A stretch of DNA of 64,000 bases from Mesorhizobium sangaii (lineage in GTDB: Bacteria > Pseudomonadota > Alphaproteobacteria > Rhizobiales > Rhizobiaceae), in the NCBI RefSeq assembly GCF_014207355.1, contig NZ_JACHEF010000005.1, positions 310,001 to 374,000 on the forward strand, written 5' to 3'. The notes under the pieces are model-generated. The model was not told the DNA's origin and searched no databases. It saw only the letters and a program-made list of their open reading frames with translations. This document shows positions 49,694-58,940 of the stretch, one piece after another. The position numbers and the translations under genes were made by a program. How positions within the stretch are numbered: position 1 is the first letter of the stretch; the number at the start of each line of letters is the position of its first letter.

Positions 49694-49713
49694 AAACGGA
49701 GGCGCCTCCGTTT
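49694..49713. promoter_or_regulatory. 20-bp perfect palindrome, candidate TetR operator
   Basis: AAACGGAGGCGCCTCCGTTT, perfect dyad centred at 49703/49704, in the 290-bp divergent gap, 59 bp before the TetR start. Sequence and position typical for TetR-type operators. Confidence 0.75.
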
Positions 49714-49925
49714 TAGTGGAGCACCTTTATCATATAATAAGGGGAAACGGTATGTCACGTGCTGAAAGTTGCTTCCCCCGACCGCTGGGAGGTCGGTGAA
49801 GACCGATGAGTGCAATCTCCCCATACGGGGGGATTAGCCAAGCTGACCGCAAGGTGACCTTGCTCTTCCCCGGCAAGGCACCAAATCATCCCCATCCGCG
49901 TCAAGCAGACTGGAGCCAGACGCCC

Positions 49926-50423
49926 ATGACCAGCCTTCCCCTCACTCTCACCATCAACGGACACCGACACGAACTGGAGGTCGATCCACGCGTCACACTG
50001 CTTGATCTGCTGCGCGAGCGGCTTGAACTCACCGGCACCAAGAAGGGCTGCGACCGCGGCCAGTGCGGTGCTTGCACGGTGCTGGTCGACGGCAAGCGCA
50101 TCAACTCCTGCCTGGCGCTGGCTGTCAGCCATGACGGCGCCAAGGTCTTGACCATCGAAGGTGTCTCCCATGGTGAAGACCTGCATCCGGTGCAGGCCGC
50201 CTTCATTGCCCATGACGGCTTCCAATGCGGTTTCTGCACGCCGGGTCAGATCATGAGCACGCTCGGTCTGATCGCCGAGGCACAGGCAGGCGACGATCCC
50301 GAGCGCATCCGCGAGGGCATGAGCGGCAATCTCTGCCGTTGCGCTGCCTATGGCGGCATCGTCGAGGCCGTCCTGGAAGCCCAGGAGCAGCTTGCCAAAG
50401 CCGACCGGAGGACCGCGGCATGA
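49926..50423 (+). CDS. Molybdenum hydroxylase operon 1: [2Fe-2S] small subunit
   Basis: 165 aa. Plant-type [2Fe-2S] cysteines in KKGCDRGQCGACTV and the second cluster in CGFCTPG ... GNLCRC. No Tat signal, so the enzyme is cytosolic, unlike PaoA. The ATG at 49926 has GGAG upstream; earlier in-frame codons read as non-coding leader. It carries electrons from the Mo centre to FAD. The leader before this gene is nearly identical to that at 53871-53906 before operon 2. ATGA overlap with the FAD subunit. Confidence 0.93.
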   Translation: MTSLPLTLTINGHRHELEVDPRVTLLDLLRERLELTGTKKGCDRGQCGACTVLVDGKRINSCLALAVSHDGAKVLTIEGVSHGEDLHPVQAAFIAHDGFQCGFCTPGQIMSTLGLIAEAQAGDDPERIREGMSGNLCRCAAYGGIVEAVLEAQEQLAKADRRTAA

Positions 50424-51478
50424 AGAACTTCGATTATATCAGGCCCACCACCATTCCCGACGCTCTTGCGGCAGCGGCCGAGCCGGGTTCGGCCTACCTC
50501 GCCGGCGGCACCAACCTGCTCGACCTGATGAAGGGCGGCGTCACCAGCCCCGACCGTGTCGTCGACATCTCGCGCCTGCCGGAACTCAACCGCATTGAGC
50601 GGCTGGCCGATGGCGGACTGCGCATCGGTGCGCTGGTGCGCAATGCCGACCTCGCTCACGATCCCGAGTTCGCGAGATCCTATCCGGCGGTGGCGGAGGC
50701 CTTGCTGTCGGGCGCCTCGGCTCAGCTTCGCAATGCCGCCACCGTCGGCGGCAATCTGCTGCAGCGCACGCGCTGCAGCTATTTCTACGACACCGCCAGC
50801 GCCTGCAACAAGCGCGAGCCGGGCGCTGGCTGCGACGCGCTGGGTGGCGAGAACCGGCTGCACGCCGTGCTCGGCTGGAGCGACGCCTGCATCGCCACGC
50901 ATCCGTCGGACTTCTGCGTGCCGCTGGTGGCGCTCGACGCCGTGGTCGAGATCGAGGGCAAAAAGGGCCGGCGCCATGTGACGCTGGAGGAATTCCACCG
51001 GCTGCCCGGCCAAACGCCGCAGCGGGAGAATGGGCTGGAGCCCGGCGACCTGATCGTTGGGGTGCGCCTACCGGCGGAGGCCGCCTCCTTCTCCGCCAAT
51101 GCCCGCTATCTCAAGGTACGCGAACGCACCTCCTATGCCTTCGCTGTTGTCTCGGCCGCCGCTGCCCTTGTCGTCGAAGGCGGCAAGATCCGCCAGGCGC
51201 GGTTGGCGCTGGGCGGGGTAGCGGCCAAGCCATGGCGAGCGCGTTCGGCGGAAGCGGTGCTGCTTGGCGCCGATGCCGACGAGACGAGCTTCGTCCGCGC
51301 GGCGGACGCGGCATTGGCCGATGCCAGTCCCTCCGGCGACAATGCGTTCAAGATCGAACTCACACGCCGCATCGTGGTCAGGGCGCTGATGTCTGCCCTG
51401 GCGGGAACGCCTGGACGGCTGCCAGCCCTTCCTGCCTCCCCATTTTCCTCCATTCCCGGAGTGCGCCATGACGCTTGA
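50420..51478 (+). CDS. Molybdenum hydroxylase operon 1: FAD-binding medium subunit
   Basis: 352 aa. FAD-domain motif AGGTNLLDLMKGG and SASAQLRNAATVGGNLLQ-type flavin loop. The insert TRCSYFYDTASACNKREPGA followed by GC has the spaced cysteines that bind an extra [4Fe-4S] in PaoB/4-hydroxybenzoyl-CoA-reductase-type subunits. Overlaps both neighbours (ATGA, and 11 bp with the large subunit). Confidence 0.91.
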   Translation: MKNFDYIRPTTIPDALAAAAEPGSAYLAGGTNLLDLMKGGVTSPDRVVDISRLPELNRIERLADGGLRIGALVRNADLAHDPEFARSYPAVAEALLSGASAQLRNAATVGGNLLQRTRCSYFYDTASACNKREPGAGCDALGGENRLHAVLGWSDACIATHPSDFCVPLVALDAVVEIEGKKGRRHVTLEEFHRLPGQTPQRENGLEPGDLIVGVRLPAEAASFSANARYLKVRERTSYAFAVVSAAAALVVEGGKIRQARLALGGVAAKPWRARSAEAVLLGADADETSFVRAADAALADASPSGDNAFKIELTRRIVVRALMSALAGTPGRLPALPASPFSSIPGVRHDA

Positions 51479-53726
51479 ACTCAGCCTCAATCAACAACCC
51501 GCCCATCTCCGGCAGGGCTCCAGCATCGGCCAGCCGCTGACCCGCCGCGATGGTTTTCTCAAGGTCACCGGTGCCGCCCGTTACGCCGCCGACAATCATC
51601 CGCCCGGCATGCTCTACGCAGTACTGGCCGTCAGCAGCATCGCGCGCGGCCGCGTTGCTTTACTGGATGTCGAGGCGGCCAAGGCGCACGCGGGCGTGGT
51701 CGAGGTGATGACGCCCGAGAACAGGCCGCCGCTCGCCACCGATCCGGACGCCAAGAACAATCCCTTCATGTTCCGGCTCGACCTGTTGCAGAACGACCAT
51801 ATCCGCTACCCGAACCAGACCATCGCCGTGGTGATCGCCGAAACGCTGGAGGCGGCGACCGAGGGGGCGGCACTGCTATCGCCGCGCTATGAAGCGCAGC
51901 CGGCGCGCGTTGGCCTCGACGGCGCCGAAAGCTTTGTGCCGGGCGGTGTCGGCATCGGCAGTCCCGCGGTGCACCACAAGGGCGATGTCGAGGCCGGTCT
52001 CAAGTCGGCGGCGACGCGGATCGAGGCGACCTACGAGACGCCGGCCCAATACCACAACGCCATGGAGCCGCATGCGATTGTCGCCGCCTGGGATGGCGAC
52101 AGTCTGTCGATCGACACGCCGAGCCAGGGCCTTGCCATGGCACAGGGCCGCATAGCTGGCCTGTTCGGCATCGCGCCGGAAAATATCCACATCCGCAGCC
52201 CTTTCCTGGGTGGCGGCTTCGGTTCCAAGGGCATGATCTCCGGGCCGCAGGTGCTAGGCATTCTGGCGGCGCGTCTCGTCGGTCGTCCGGTCAAGCTGGT
52301 GCTACGGCGCGAGCAGATGTACGGGCCCGTCGGCCATCGCGCCCCAACGCGCCAGACTTTGCGCATGGGCATGGACAGCGAAGGGCGGCTGACCGCGATC
52401 GGCCATCACGCCAGGACCGCATCGAGCACGTTCGACGATTTCTTCGAACCGGCCGCCGATGCCTCGCACACGCTCTATGCCAGCCCGGCCATCGCCACCT
52501 CGCACGAGGCGGTGCGGCTGGACACCGGCACGCCGCTGTTCATGCGCGCCCCGGGTGAAGCCACCGGCTCGATCGCGCTGGAGAGCGCCATCGATGAGGC
52601 GGCCGCTGCCTGCGGCATGGACCCGCTGGAGTTTCGGCAGCGCAATTATGCCGAGGTCGAGCCGATGACTGGCAAGCCGTTTTCGTCCAAGGCGCTGCGC
52701 GAATGCTACACGCAGGCATCGGAGCGGTTCGGCTGGCAGCGCCGTCCGCTCCAGCCACGCCAGATGCCGGACAAGGACGGCTTTCTGACCGGCTGGGGCA
52801 TCGGCACGGCGACCTTTCCGGCGATCATGTTCCAGGCTGAGGCGCGTGCGGTGCTGAGGGCCGACGGTAGCGGCCTGATGGAGACGGGCGCGCAGGACAT
52901 GGGGCAAGGCGCCTGGACTGCCTTCGCCCAGATCGCCGCCGACGGGCTGGGGCTCGACATCGACCAGGTCGATTTCAGGGCCGGCAGCTCCGACCTGCCC
53001 AACGCAGGCATTGCCGGCGGCTCCGGCCATACGGCGACAGCCGGCATGGCGATCCACAATGCCGGAGCCGCCGTCATCACCAGGCTCGCCGATCTCGCCA
53101 CCCGCCATGAAGCCTCGCCGCTGTTCGGCGCCGGCAACGAGGGCGTGCTGGCGCGTGGCGGCCGTCTCTACCGGCGCGACGACGAAAGCCGCAGCGAAAG
53201 CTATGGCGAGATCCTGGCCCGCGCCGGGCTCGCCGAGATCGATGGCCGTGGTACGGGAACCCCGGACTCGGCCTCACGGGAGGCCTATGCCATGCACGCG
53301 CATGGCGCTGTGTTCGCCGAAGTGAAGGTCGATCCCGATTTCGGCCAGATCCGCGTCACCCGCCTGGTCGGTGCCTTTGCCGCCGGGCGGGTCATCAATC
53401 CGCGGCTGGTGCGCAGCCAGTATTATGGCGGCATGATCTGGGGCGTCTCCTTCGCCCTGCATGAGGAAGCCGTCACCGACCGACGCTCGGGCCGTATCCA
53501 GAATGCCAACCTCGCCGAATACCATATACCGGTGAATGCCGACGTGCCGTCGGTCGCGGCGCTGCTGGTCCACGAGGACGACCCTTACGTCAACGCGCTC
53601 GGCATCAAGGGCGTTGGCGAAATCGGCATCACCGGCACGGCTGGCGCGGTCGCCAATGCGGTCTGGCATGCAACAGGCGTGCGCCCCCGGCGCTTTCCGA
53701 TCCGGATCGAGGACCTGTTGGGATGA
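51468..53726 (+). CDS. Molybdenum hydroxylase operon 1: molybdopterin-binding large subunit
   Basis: 752 aa, xanthine dehydrogenase/aldehyde oxidoreductase family. Ald_Xan_dh_C at ~25-135; Mo-pterin motifs SPFLGGGFGSKG, MRAPGEATGSIALE and GAQDMGQGAWT; catalytic Glu in ALGIKGVGEIGITG. With the two preceding subunits forms a Mo-FAD-FeS hydroxylase of aldehydes or heterocycles. Cofactor assembly proteins (XdhC-type) are not in the window. Substrate not inferable. Confidence 0.92.
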   Translation: MTLELSLNQQPAHLRQGSSIGQPLTRRDGFLKVTGAARYAADNHPPGMLYAVLAVSSIARGRVALLDVEAAKAHAGVVEVMTPENRPPLATDPDAKNNPFMFRLDLLQNDHIRYPNQTIAVVIAETLEAATEGAALLSPRYEAQPARVGLDGAESFVPGGVGIGSPAVHHKGDVEAGLKSAATRIEATYETPAQYHNAMEPHAIVAAWDGDSLSIDTPSQGLAMAQGRIAGLFGIAPENIHIRSPFLGGGFGSKGMISGPQVLGILAARLVGRPVKLVLRREQMYGPVGHRAPTRQTLRMGMDSEGRLTAIGHHARTASSTFDDFFEPAADASHTLYASPAIATSHEAVRLDTGTPLFMRAPGEATGSIALESAIDEAAAACGMDPLEFRQRNYAEVEPMTGKPFSSKALRECYTQASERFGWQRRPLQPRQMPDKDGFLTGWGIGTATFPAIMFQAEARAVLRADGSGLMETGAQDMGQGAWTAFAQIAADGLGLDIDQVDFRAGSSDLPNAGIAGGSGHTATAGMAIHNAGAAVITRLADLATRHEASPLFGAGNEGVLARGGRLYRRDDESRSESYGEILARAGLAEIDGRGTGTPDSASREAYAMHAHGAVFAEVKVDPDFGQIRVTRLVGAFAAGRVINPRLVRSQYYGGMIWGVSFALHEEAVTDRRSGRIQNANLAEYHIPVNADVPSVAALLVHEDDPYVNALGIKGVGEIGITGTAGAVANAVWHATGVRPRRFPIRIEDLLG

Positions 53727-53900
53727 CGAGTGATCCGTAAAGCGGACAGAAAGCCAGTTGCCTGGCTTTCCAAACGACGAATGCCCGGAGCGAAAGCAAA
53801 GGGACGGACAGGTGGGAGATCCGGTAGGTCTGCCGGCTGTCCTTGCCTGCCCAACATCAGCTCAATCGACTCCGCGTCAAGCAACTGGAGCCAGACGCCC

Positions 53901-54380
53901 ATGACCAAAACGACAATTCCCGTCCATCTCGACATCAACGGCGATCGCCACACCCTGCAGCTCGAGCCGCGCGTCACGCTGCTTGACGCCTTGCGCGACC
54001 GGCTCGGCCTGACCGGCACCAAGAAGGGCTGCGACCACGGCCAGTGCGGCGCCTGCACCGTGCATGTCGACGGCGAGCGCGTGCTGGCCTGCCTGACGCT
54101 GGCCGCGCAGGCCGAGGGCCGCACCGTCACCACCATCGAGGGGCTTGCACGGGAGGGCGAACTGCATCCCGTGCAGGCTGCCTTCCTCGAGCAGGATGCC
54201 TTCCAGTGCGGCTATTGCACGCCCGGCCAGATCATGTCGGCGGTCGCCTGCATCCGCGAGGGCCATGCCGGCTCCGACGAAGAAATCCGCGAATACATGG
54301 CCGGCAATCTCTGCCGCTGCGGCGCCTATCCGCACATTGTCGCCGCGGTCCGCCAGGCCGCCCTGGAGGTCCAGTCATGA
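53901..54380 (+). CDS. Molybdenum hydroxylase operon 2: [2Fe-2S] small subunit
   Basis: 159 aa, paralogue of the subunit at 49926: KKGCDHGQCGACTV and CGYCTPG ... GNLCRCGAY. The ATG at 53901 follows a leader (from 53871) that matches operon 1's leader apart from one base. 175 bp separate it from operon 1. ATGA overlap with the next subunit. Confidence 0.92.
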   Translation: MTKTTIPVHLDINGDRHTLQLEPRVTLLDALRDRLGLTGTKKGCDHGQCGACTVHVDGERVLACLTLAAQAEGRTVTTIEGLAREGELHPVQAAFLEQDAFQCGYCTPGQIMSAVACIREGHAGSDEEIREYMAGNLCRCGAYPHIVAAVRQAALEVQS

Positions 54381-55360
54381 GAGATTTTTCCTATCTGCGT
54401 GCCGGCTCGGTCGAGGCGGCGCGCCAGGCCGCCGCCCTGCCCGGCACCATGATTCTCGCCGGCGGCACCACGCTGATCGATCTCGCCAAATGCGGCGTCG
54501 CCGAGCCCGACAGCCTGGTCGACATCACCCATCTCAAGGGGCTGGACAAGATCGAAGTCAGCGCGCGTGGCGCCACCATCGGCGCACTGGCCAAAATGGG
54601 CCATGTCGCCGACCACGCCGACATCAAGCGCCACTTCCCCGCCGTCTCCGAAGCCTTGTGGCAAGCGGCGTCGGCGCAAATCCGCAACATGGCGACCATC
54701 GGCGGCAATCTGATGCAGCGCACGCGCTGCCCCTACTTCCGCGATCCGGCGAATTTCCCGGCCTGCAACAAGCGTGAACCCGGCAGCGGCTGTTCGGCCA
54801 TCGGCGGCGTCACCCGCGGACACGCCGTGCTCGGCACCAGCGACGCCTGCATCGCCATGTATCCGGGCGACCTCGCAACTGCCCTGATCGCCTTCGACGC
54901 GATCGTCCATCTCGGCGAGCGGCAGGTTTCGGTCGACGACTTCTTTCTCTTGCCCGGCGCTACGCCCGACAAGGAACACGCGATCGAACCGGGCGAGATG
55001 ATCACCGCGATCGAGATTCCCGACTCCGCGGCGGCTCGGCGTTCGACCTATCTGAAGATCCGCGACCGGCAATCCTATGAATTCGCCGCGGCAAGTGCTG
55101 CTGTCGGCATCGAGTTCGAGGCTGACGGGCGCACCATCCGGGATTTGCGGGTGGCGCTGGGCGGCGTCGCGACTAAACCGTGGCGGGCGCGGGCAGTGGA
55201 AGAGGCGCTGAAAGGCAAGGTGCTGGAACCGGACGCCGTCCGCGCCGCCAGCCTGCTCGCCGTCGAAGGCGCCGTCGACAACGGCGCCAATCACTACAAG
55301 ATCGAACTGGCGCCGCGCGTCGTCGCCCGCGCCATCCTAAAAATGGGAGAAACGGCATGA
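54377..55360 (+). CDS. Molybdenum hydroxylase operon 2: FAD-binding medium subunit
   Basis: 327 aa. AGGTTLIDLAKCG flavin motif and SAQIRNMATIGGNLMQ; the [4Fe-4S]-type insert TRCPYFRDPANFPACNKREP then GSGC. Paralogue of 50420 with a shorter C-terminus. ATGA overlaps on both sides. Confidence 0.91.
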   Translation: MRDFSYLRAGSVEAARQAAALPGTMILAGGTTLIDLAKCGVAEPDSLVDITHLKGLDKIEVSARGATIGALAKMGHVADHADIKRHFPAVSEALWQAASAQIRNMATIGGNLMQRTRCPYFRDPANFPACNKREPGSGCSAIGGVTRGHAVLGTSDACIAMYPGDLATALIAFDAIVHLGERQVSVDDFFLLPGATPDKEHAIEPGEMITAIEIPDSAAARRSTYLKIRDRQSYEFAAASAAVGIEFEADGRTIRDLRVALGGVATKPWRARAVEEALKGKVLEPDAVRAASLLAVEGAVDNGANHYKIELAPRVVARAILKMGETA

Positions 55361-57651
55361 CCGTTCACAACATGAGACATGGTGATGCGTCCGATGGCGG
55401 CGCCGACGCTATTGGCGGCCGGCTGTCGCGCGTCGACGGCCCGGCCAAGATCACCGGCTCCGCGAAATACGCCGTCGAACAACAGCTCGAAGGGCTCGCC
55501 TACGCCGTGCTGGTCGAAAGCACGGTTGCATCGGGCAAGGTGCGCCGGATCGACACCGCCGAGGCCGAGGCAGCGCCCGGCGTGCTCAAGGTGTTGACAC
55601 CAGACACCATCATCAGCCTCAGGACTGCTTCGGACTGGTTCGGCACGCCGCCGCCCGACAAGCCCTATTGCCCGCTGGCGCGCGACATCACTTTCTCAGG
55701 CCAGCATGTCGCGGCGGTCGTGGCGGAAACCTTCGAGCAGGCGGTTGCGGCCGCTGCACTGGTCAAGGTCAGCTATGACGAGACCCCCTCCATTGTCGAC
55801 CTCAGCGACTCCAAGGCCGGTGACGGCATCCCGATAGACGCCATGACCAAGGAATGGGGCGACGCCCAGGCGGCTTTCGCCTCGGCCCCGGTCCGCATCT
55901 GCGCCGCCTACAACACGCCCCGCGAATACCAGGCGCCTATGGAGCCGCATGGCCTGATCGCGCACTGGGAAGGCGACAAGCTCACCGTATGGGAGCCGAG
56001 CCAGTGGCTGGACGGCATGGCGCGCACCTATGCCGAGTGGTTCGACGTGCCGTTCGAGAATGTGCGCCTGGTCTCGCCCTATATTGGCGGCGGCTTCGGC
56101 TCCAAGGCGCTGGCGCTCAGCCATGGCGCGGTGGCGGCAAGTGCCGCCAGGATGCTCGGCCGGCCGGTGAGGCTGGTGATGACGCGGCCGCAGACCTTCA
56201 CCGGCTACGGCGGGCGCGCGGCGACACGGCAGACGGTGACGATCGGCGCCGATGGTGAAGGAATAATTCAGTCGATCGTGCATCGCGGCATCAACGAGAC
56301 GTCCATGGACGGCATGTGGGTCGAGCCGCTCGGATCGGTCACCTCGATCATGTACGCGACGCCGAATTTCTCCTCGAAGCAGAATGTCGTGCGGGTGAAT
56401 TCGGTGGTGCCGGGCGCCATGCGCGCGCCGGGCGAAAACCCCTCGGCCTTCGGCATCGAGAGCACCATCGACGAACTCGCTTATGAGGTCGGCATCGATC
56501 CGCTGGAGATCCGCCTGAGAAACTATGCCGAGCAGGATCCGCACGCCAAAAAAGCCTGGTCGACCAGGCAGTTGCGCGAGGCCTTTGCTGTAGGCGCAGA
56601 GCGCTTCGGCTGGGCAAGGCGGACACCAGAGCCGCGCTCGATGCGCGACGGCAACCAGCTGATCGGCTGGGGTGTCGCCGCGGGCACATATCCGGTGCGG
56701 CGGGCCTATGGCGAGGCGATCGTGCGCATTCTCGCCGACGGCTCGGTCGAGGTCGAAAGCTCCTCGATCGACATGGGCCAAGGCACTTACACGATCCTGG
56801 CGCAGACCGCCGCCGAGACGGTCGGAGTGCCGGCCGACAATGTCGTGGTGAAGCTCGGCGACTCGCGCTTCCCCCGCGCCGGCGTCGCCGGCGGGTCGCG
56901 GCTGGCCGGCGTGATGACCGGCGCCGTCTATAAGGCGGCGACCTCGGCGCTCGATCAGCTCGTCGGGCTGGCGATCAGCGATCCGCGCTCGCCGTTCCAC
57001 GCGCTGCAAGCCAACACACTGGTGGTCGCCAATGGCCGCATCTCATCGCCGCGCGGTGACGGTCCCGATCTCTCCATAGCCAAACTGCTGACCAGCGTCG
57101 GCCGCGACCACATCGAGGCAACCGGCGACACCATGCCGGCCAATTCGACGGCGCAGGATCGCTACAAGAACTACACCACCATCGCCATGGCGTTGCCGCA
57201 TACGGAGGGCGACTATTCCCGCCACAGCTGGTGCGCGCATTTCATCGAGGTGCGCGTAGACGAGGATTTCGGCACGGTGCGCGTGTCGCGCGTGGTGTCG
57301 GCGCTGGATTCGGGCCGGCTCTACAACCCCAAGCTCGCCGAAAGCCAATGGAAGGGCGGCATCATCATGGGCATCGGCCAGGCGCTGCTCGAGGAAGGCA
57401 TCGTCGACCGCCGCCATGGCCGCATCGTCAACAACAACCTCGCCGACTATCTGGTGCCGACCAATGCCGACATTCCCGACATCGAGGTGATCTCGGTCGG
57501 CATTCCCGACCTGCATTCCTCGGTGCTCGGCGGCAAGGGTGTCGGTGAGCTCGCCATTGTCGGCGTGGCACCCGCGATCGCCAACGCAGTCTTCCACGCC
57601 ACTGGAAAACGGGTGCGCGACCTGCCGATCACGCTGGAGAAGCTGATCTAG
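55357..57651 (+). CDS. Molybdenum hydroxylase operon 2: molybdopterin-binding large subunit
   Basis: 764 aa, same family as 51468. Motifs YIGGGFGSKALALS, MRAPGENPSAFGIES, DMGQGTYTILAQT and catalytic Glu in GGKGVGELAIVG. Large sequence divergence from the operon 1 large subunit suggests a different substrate. ATGA overlap with the FAD subunit and GGGAG before the start; a 150-bp palindromic element follows the stop. Confidence 0.92.
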   Translation: MTVHNMRHGDASDGGADAIGGRLSRVDGPAKITGSAKYAVEQQLEGLAYAVLVESTVASGKVRRIDTAEAEAAPGVLKVLTPDTIISLRTASDWFGTPPPDKPYCPLARDITFSGQHVAAVVAETFEQAVAAAALVKVSYDETPSIVDLSDSKAGDGIPIDAMTKEWGDAQAAFASAPVRICAAYNTPREYQAPMEPHGLIAHWEGDKLTVWEPSQWLDGMARTYAEWFDVPFENVRLVSPYIGGGFGSKALALSHGAVAASAARMLGRPVRLVMTRPQTFTGYGGRAATRQTVTIGADGEGIIQSIVHRGINETSMDGMWVEPLGSVTSIMYATPNFSSKQNVVRVNSVVPGAMRAPGENPSAFGIESTIDELAYEVGIDPLEIRLRNYAEQDPHAKKAWSTRQLREAFAVGAERFGWARRTPEPRSMRDGNQLIGWGVAAGTYPVRRAYGEAIVRILADGSVEVESSSIDMGQGTYTILAQTAAETVGVPADNVVVKLGDSRFPRAGVAGGSRLAGVMTGAVYKAATSALDQLVGLAISDPRSPFHALQANTLVVANGRISSPRGDGPDLSIAKLLTSVGRDHIEATGDTMPANSTAQDRYKNYTTIAMALPHTEGDYSRHSWCAHFIEVRVDEDFGTVRVSRVVSALDSGRLYNPKLAESQWKGGIIMGIGQALLEEGIVDRRHGRIVNNNLADYLVPTNADIPDIEVISVGIPDLHSSVLGGKGVGELAIVGVAPAIANAVFHATGKRVRDLPITLEKLI

Positions 57652-57664
57652 GGGGGAGCGAGTA

Positions 57665-57814
57665 ATCTCCCCCCTTGCGGGGGAGATGTCGCCGAAGGCG
57701 ACAGAGGGGGTCGTCTCGCGTAAAGCGCTAACCTCCGATCGTCGCAAGAAGGCCGCACCCAGTCGAACCGACCCTCTCTGCCCTGCCGACCATCTCCCCC
57801 TCAAGGGGGGAGAT
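57665..57814. repeat. 150-bp intergenic palindromic element, copy A
   Basis: Ends ATCTCCCCCC (57665-57674) and GGGGGGAGAT (57805-57814). Contains a GTCGCCGAAGGCGAC hairpin near its left end and CGTCTCGCG in the middle. Same length and family as the element at 59880-60029, which lies in opposite orientation. Confidence 0.88.
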
Positions 57815-57833
57815 CACGCTCTCATCGGTTTCC

Positions 57834-58844
57834 TCACCACTCCAACCCGAACACCAGCTTGCCAAAGTGCAGGCCGCCGGCGGCCATGTGGGCGTAGGCT
57901 TCGGCTGCCTCGTTTGGCGAAAACACCTTGTCGACGACCGGCTCGATCCCAGCTGCACCGATGGCGCGGGCGGCATCGCGAAGGTCGAACACCGACCCGG
58001 TGTTGTTGCCGACCACCCTCAGCGCCTTGATGATGATCGGCAGCAGATTGACCGTGGCCTCGGCGCCGGTGACGAAGCCGATGGTGAAGAGTGTGCCGCC
58101 CGGCGCGGTGGCGTTGATGGCGCGGGCGAAGGTGGCGGTGCCGCCGGTCTCGACGACGAGATCGGCGCCGAGGCCGCCGGTCAGTTCCAGCACCTTGCCG
58201 TCCCAGTCGGGCGTCGCGCGGTAGTTGATGAGATGATCGGCGCCGAGTGCCTTGGCCCGCTCCAGCTTCTCGTCCGACGACGAGGTGATGATGACGGTGG
58301 CACCGGCGGCTTTCGCAAGCTGCAGGGTGAAGATCGAGACCCCGCCGGTGCCGAGCAGCACCACGACCGAGCCCGGCCCGACATCGGCGGCGCGGATGGC
58401 GTTCCAGGCGGTGGTGCCGGCGATCGGCAGCGTCGAGGCCGCCTCAAAGGAGAGATGCGCCGGCACCGACACGACCGAATTGGCCGGCAGCGCAACATAT
58501 TCGGCCAGCGACCCCGGCAGCGTGATGCCGCGCATCTGCGTCATCTCGTAAGGCCGCGGCCGGCCCCCGATCCAGCGCGGCTTGGCGTGGGCGACGACGC
58601 GATCGCCGACGGCCAGTCTCGTAACCCCCTCGCCCAGCGCGACGATCTCGCCGGCGCCGTCGGCGACTGGGATGAGTGGAAAGCTCGGTCCGGGATAATT
58701 GCCGCTCGCCACCGCGACATCGACGAAATTGAGGCTCGCCGCACGCTGGCGGATCAGCACCTCGCCACGCTGCGGTTCGGGGGTGGCAATGGTGGCGGCG
58801 CGGAAGGCGTCCAGCCTGGGCTGGCTCAGTTCGATGGCTTTCAT
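57834..58844 (-). CDS. Zinc-independent MDR (quinone oxidoreductase-like) dehydrogenase
   Basis: 336 aa: SLNFVDVAVASGNYPG in place of zinc-binding Cys, Rossmann GSVVVLLGTGGVSIFTLQLAKAAG. C-terminal AGGLHFGKLVFGLEW. Paralogue of 45737. Divergent from the LysR gene across ~96 bp, the usual arrangement for a LysR-controlled reductase. Reaction inferred as NADPH-dependent reduction of a quinone or enone. Confidence 0.9.
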   Translation of the reverse strand: MKAIELSQPRLDAFRAATIATPEPQRGEVLIRQRAASLNFVDVAVASGNYPGPSFPLIPVADGAGEIVALGEGVTRLAVGDRVVAHAKPRWIGGRPRPYEMTQMRGITLPGSLAEYVALPANSVVSVPAHLSFEAASTLPIAGTTAWNAIRAADVGPGSVVVLLGTGGVSIFTLQLAKAAGATVIITSSSDEKLERAKALGADHLINYRATPDWDGKVLELTGGLGADLVVETGGTATFARAINATAPGGTLFTIGFVTGAEATVNLLPIIIKALRVVGNNTGSVFDLRDAARAIGAAGIEPVVDKVFSPNEAAEAYAHMAAGGLHFGKLVFGLEW

Positions 58845-58940
58845 GGTTCACTCCGGTGGGTCGATTGATGGGTTGAGTGAACCTAGCTGCTGCGTTATCT
58901 CTGGATAATCCTTAGCTTTCACATTTGAGTACTGCGAATT

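Noticed and set aside
48744..49799. 351-codon plus-strand frame across the TetR gene
   Set aside because: Arg/Pro-rich, no motif, overlaps TetR and its operator.
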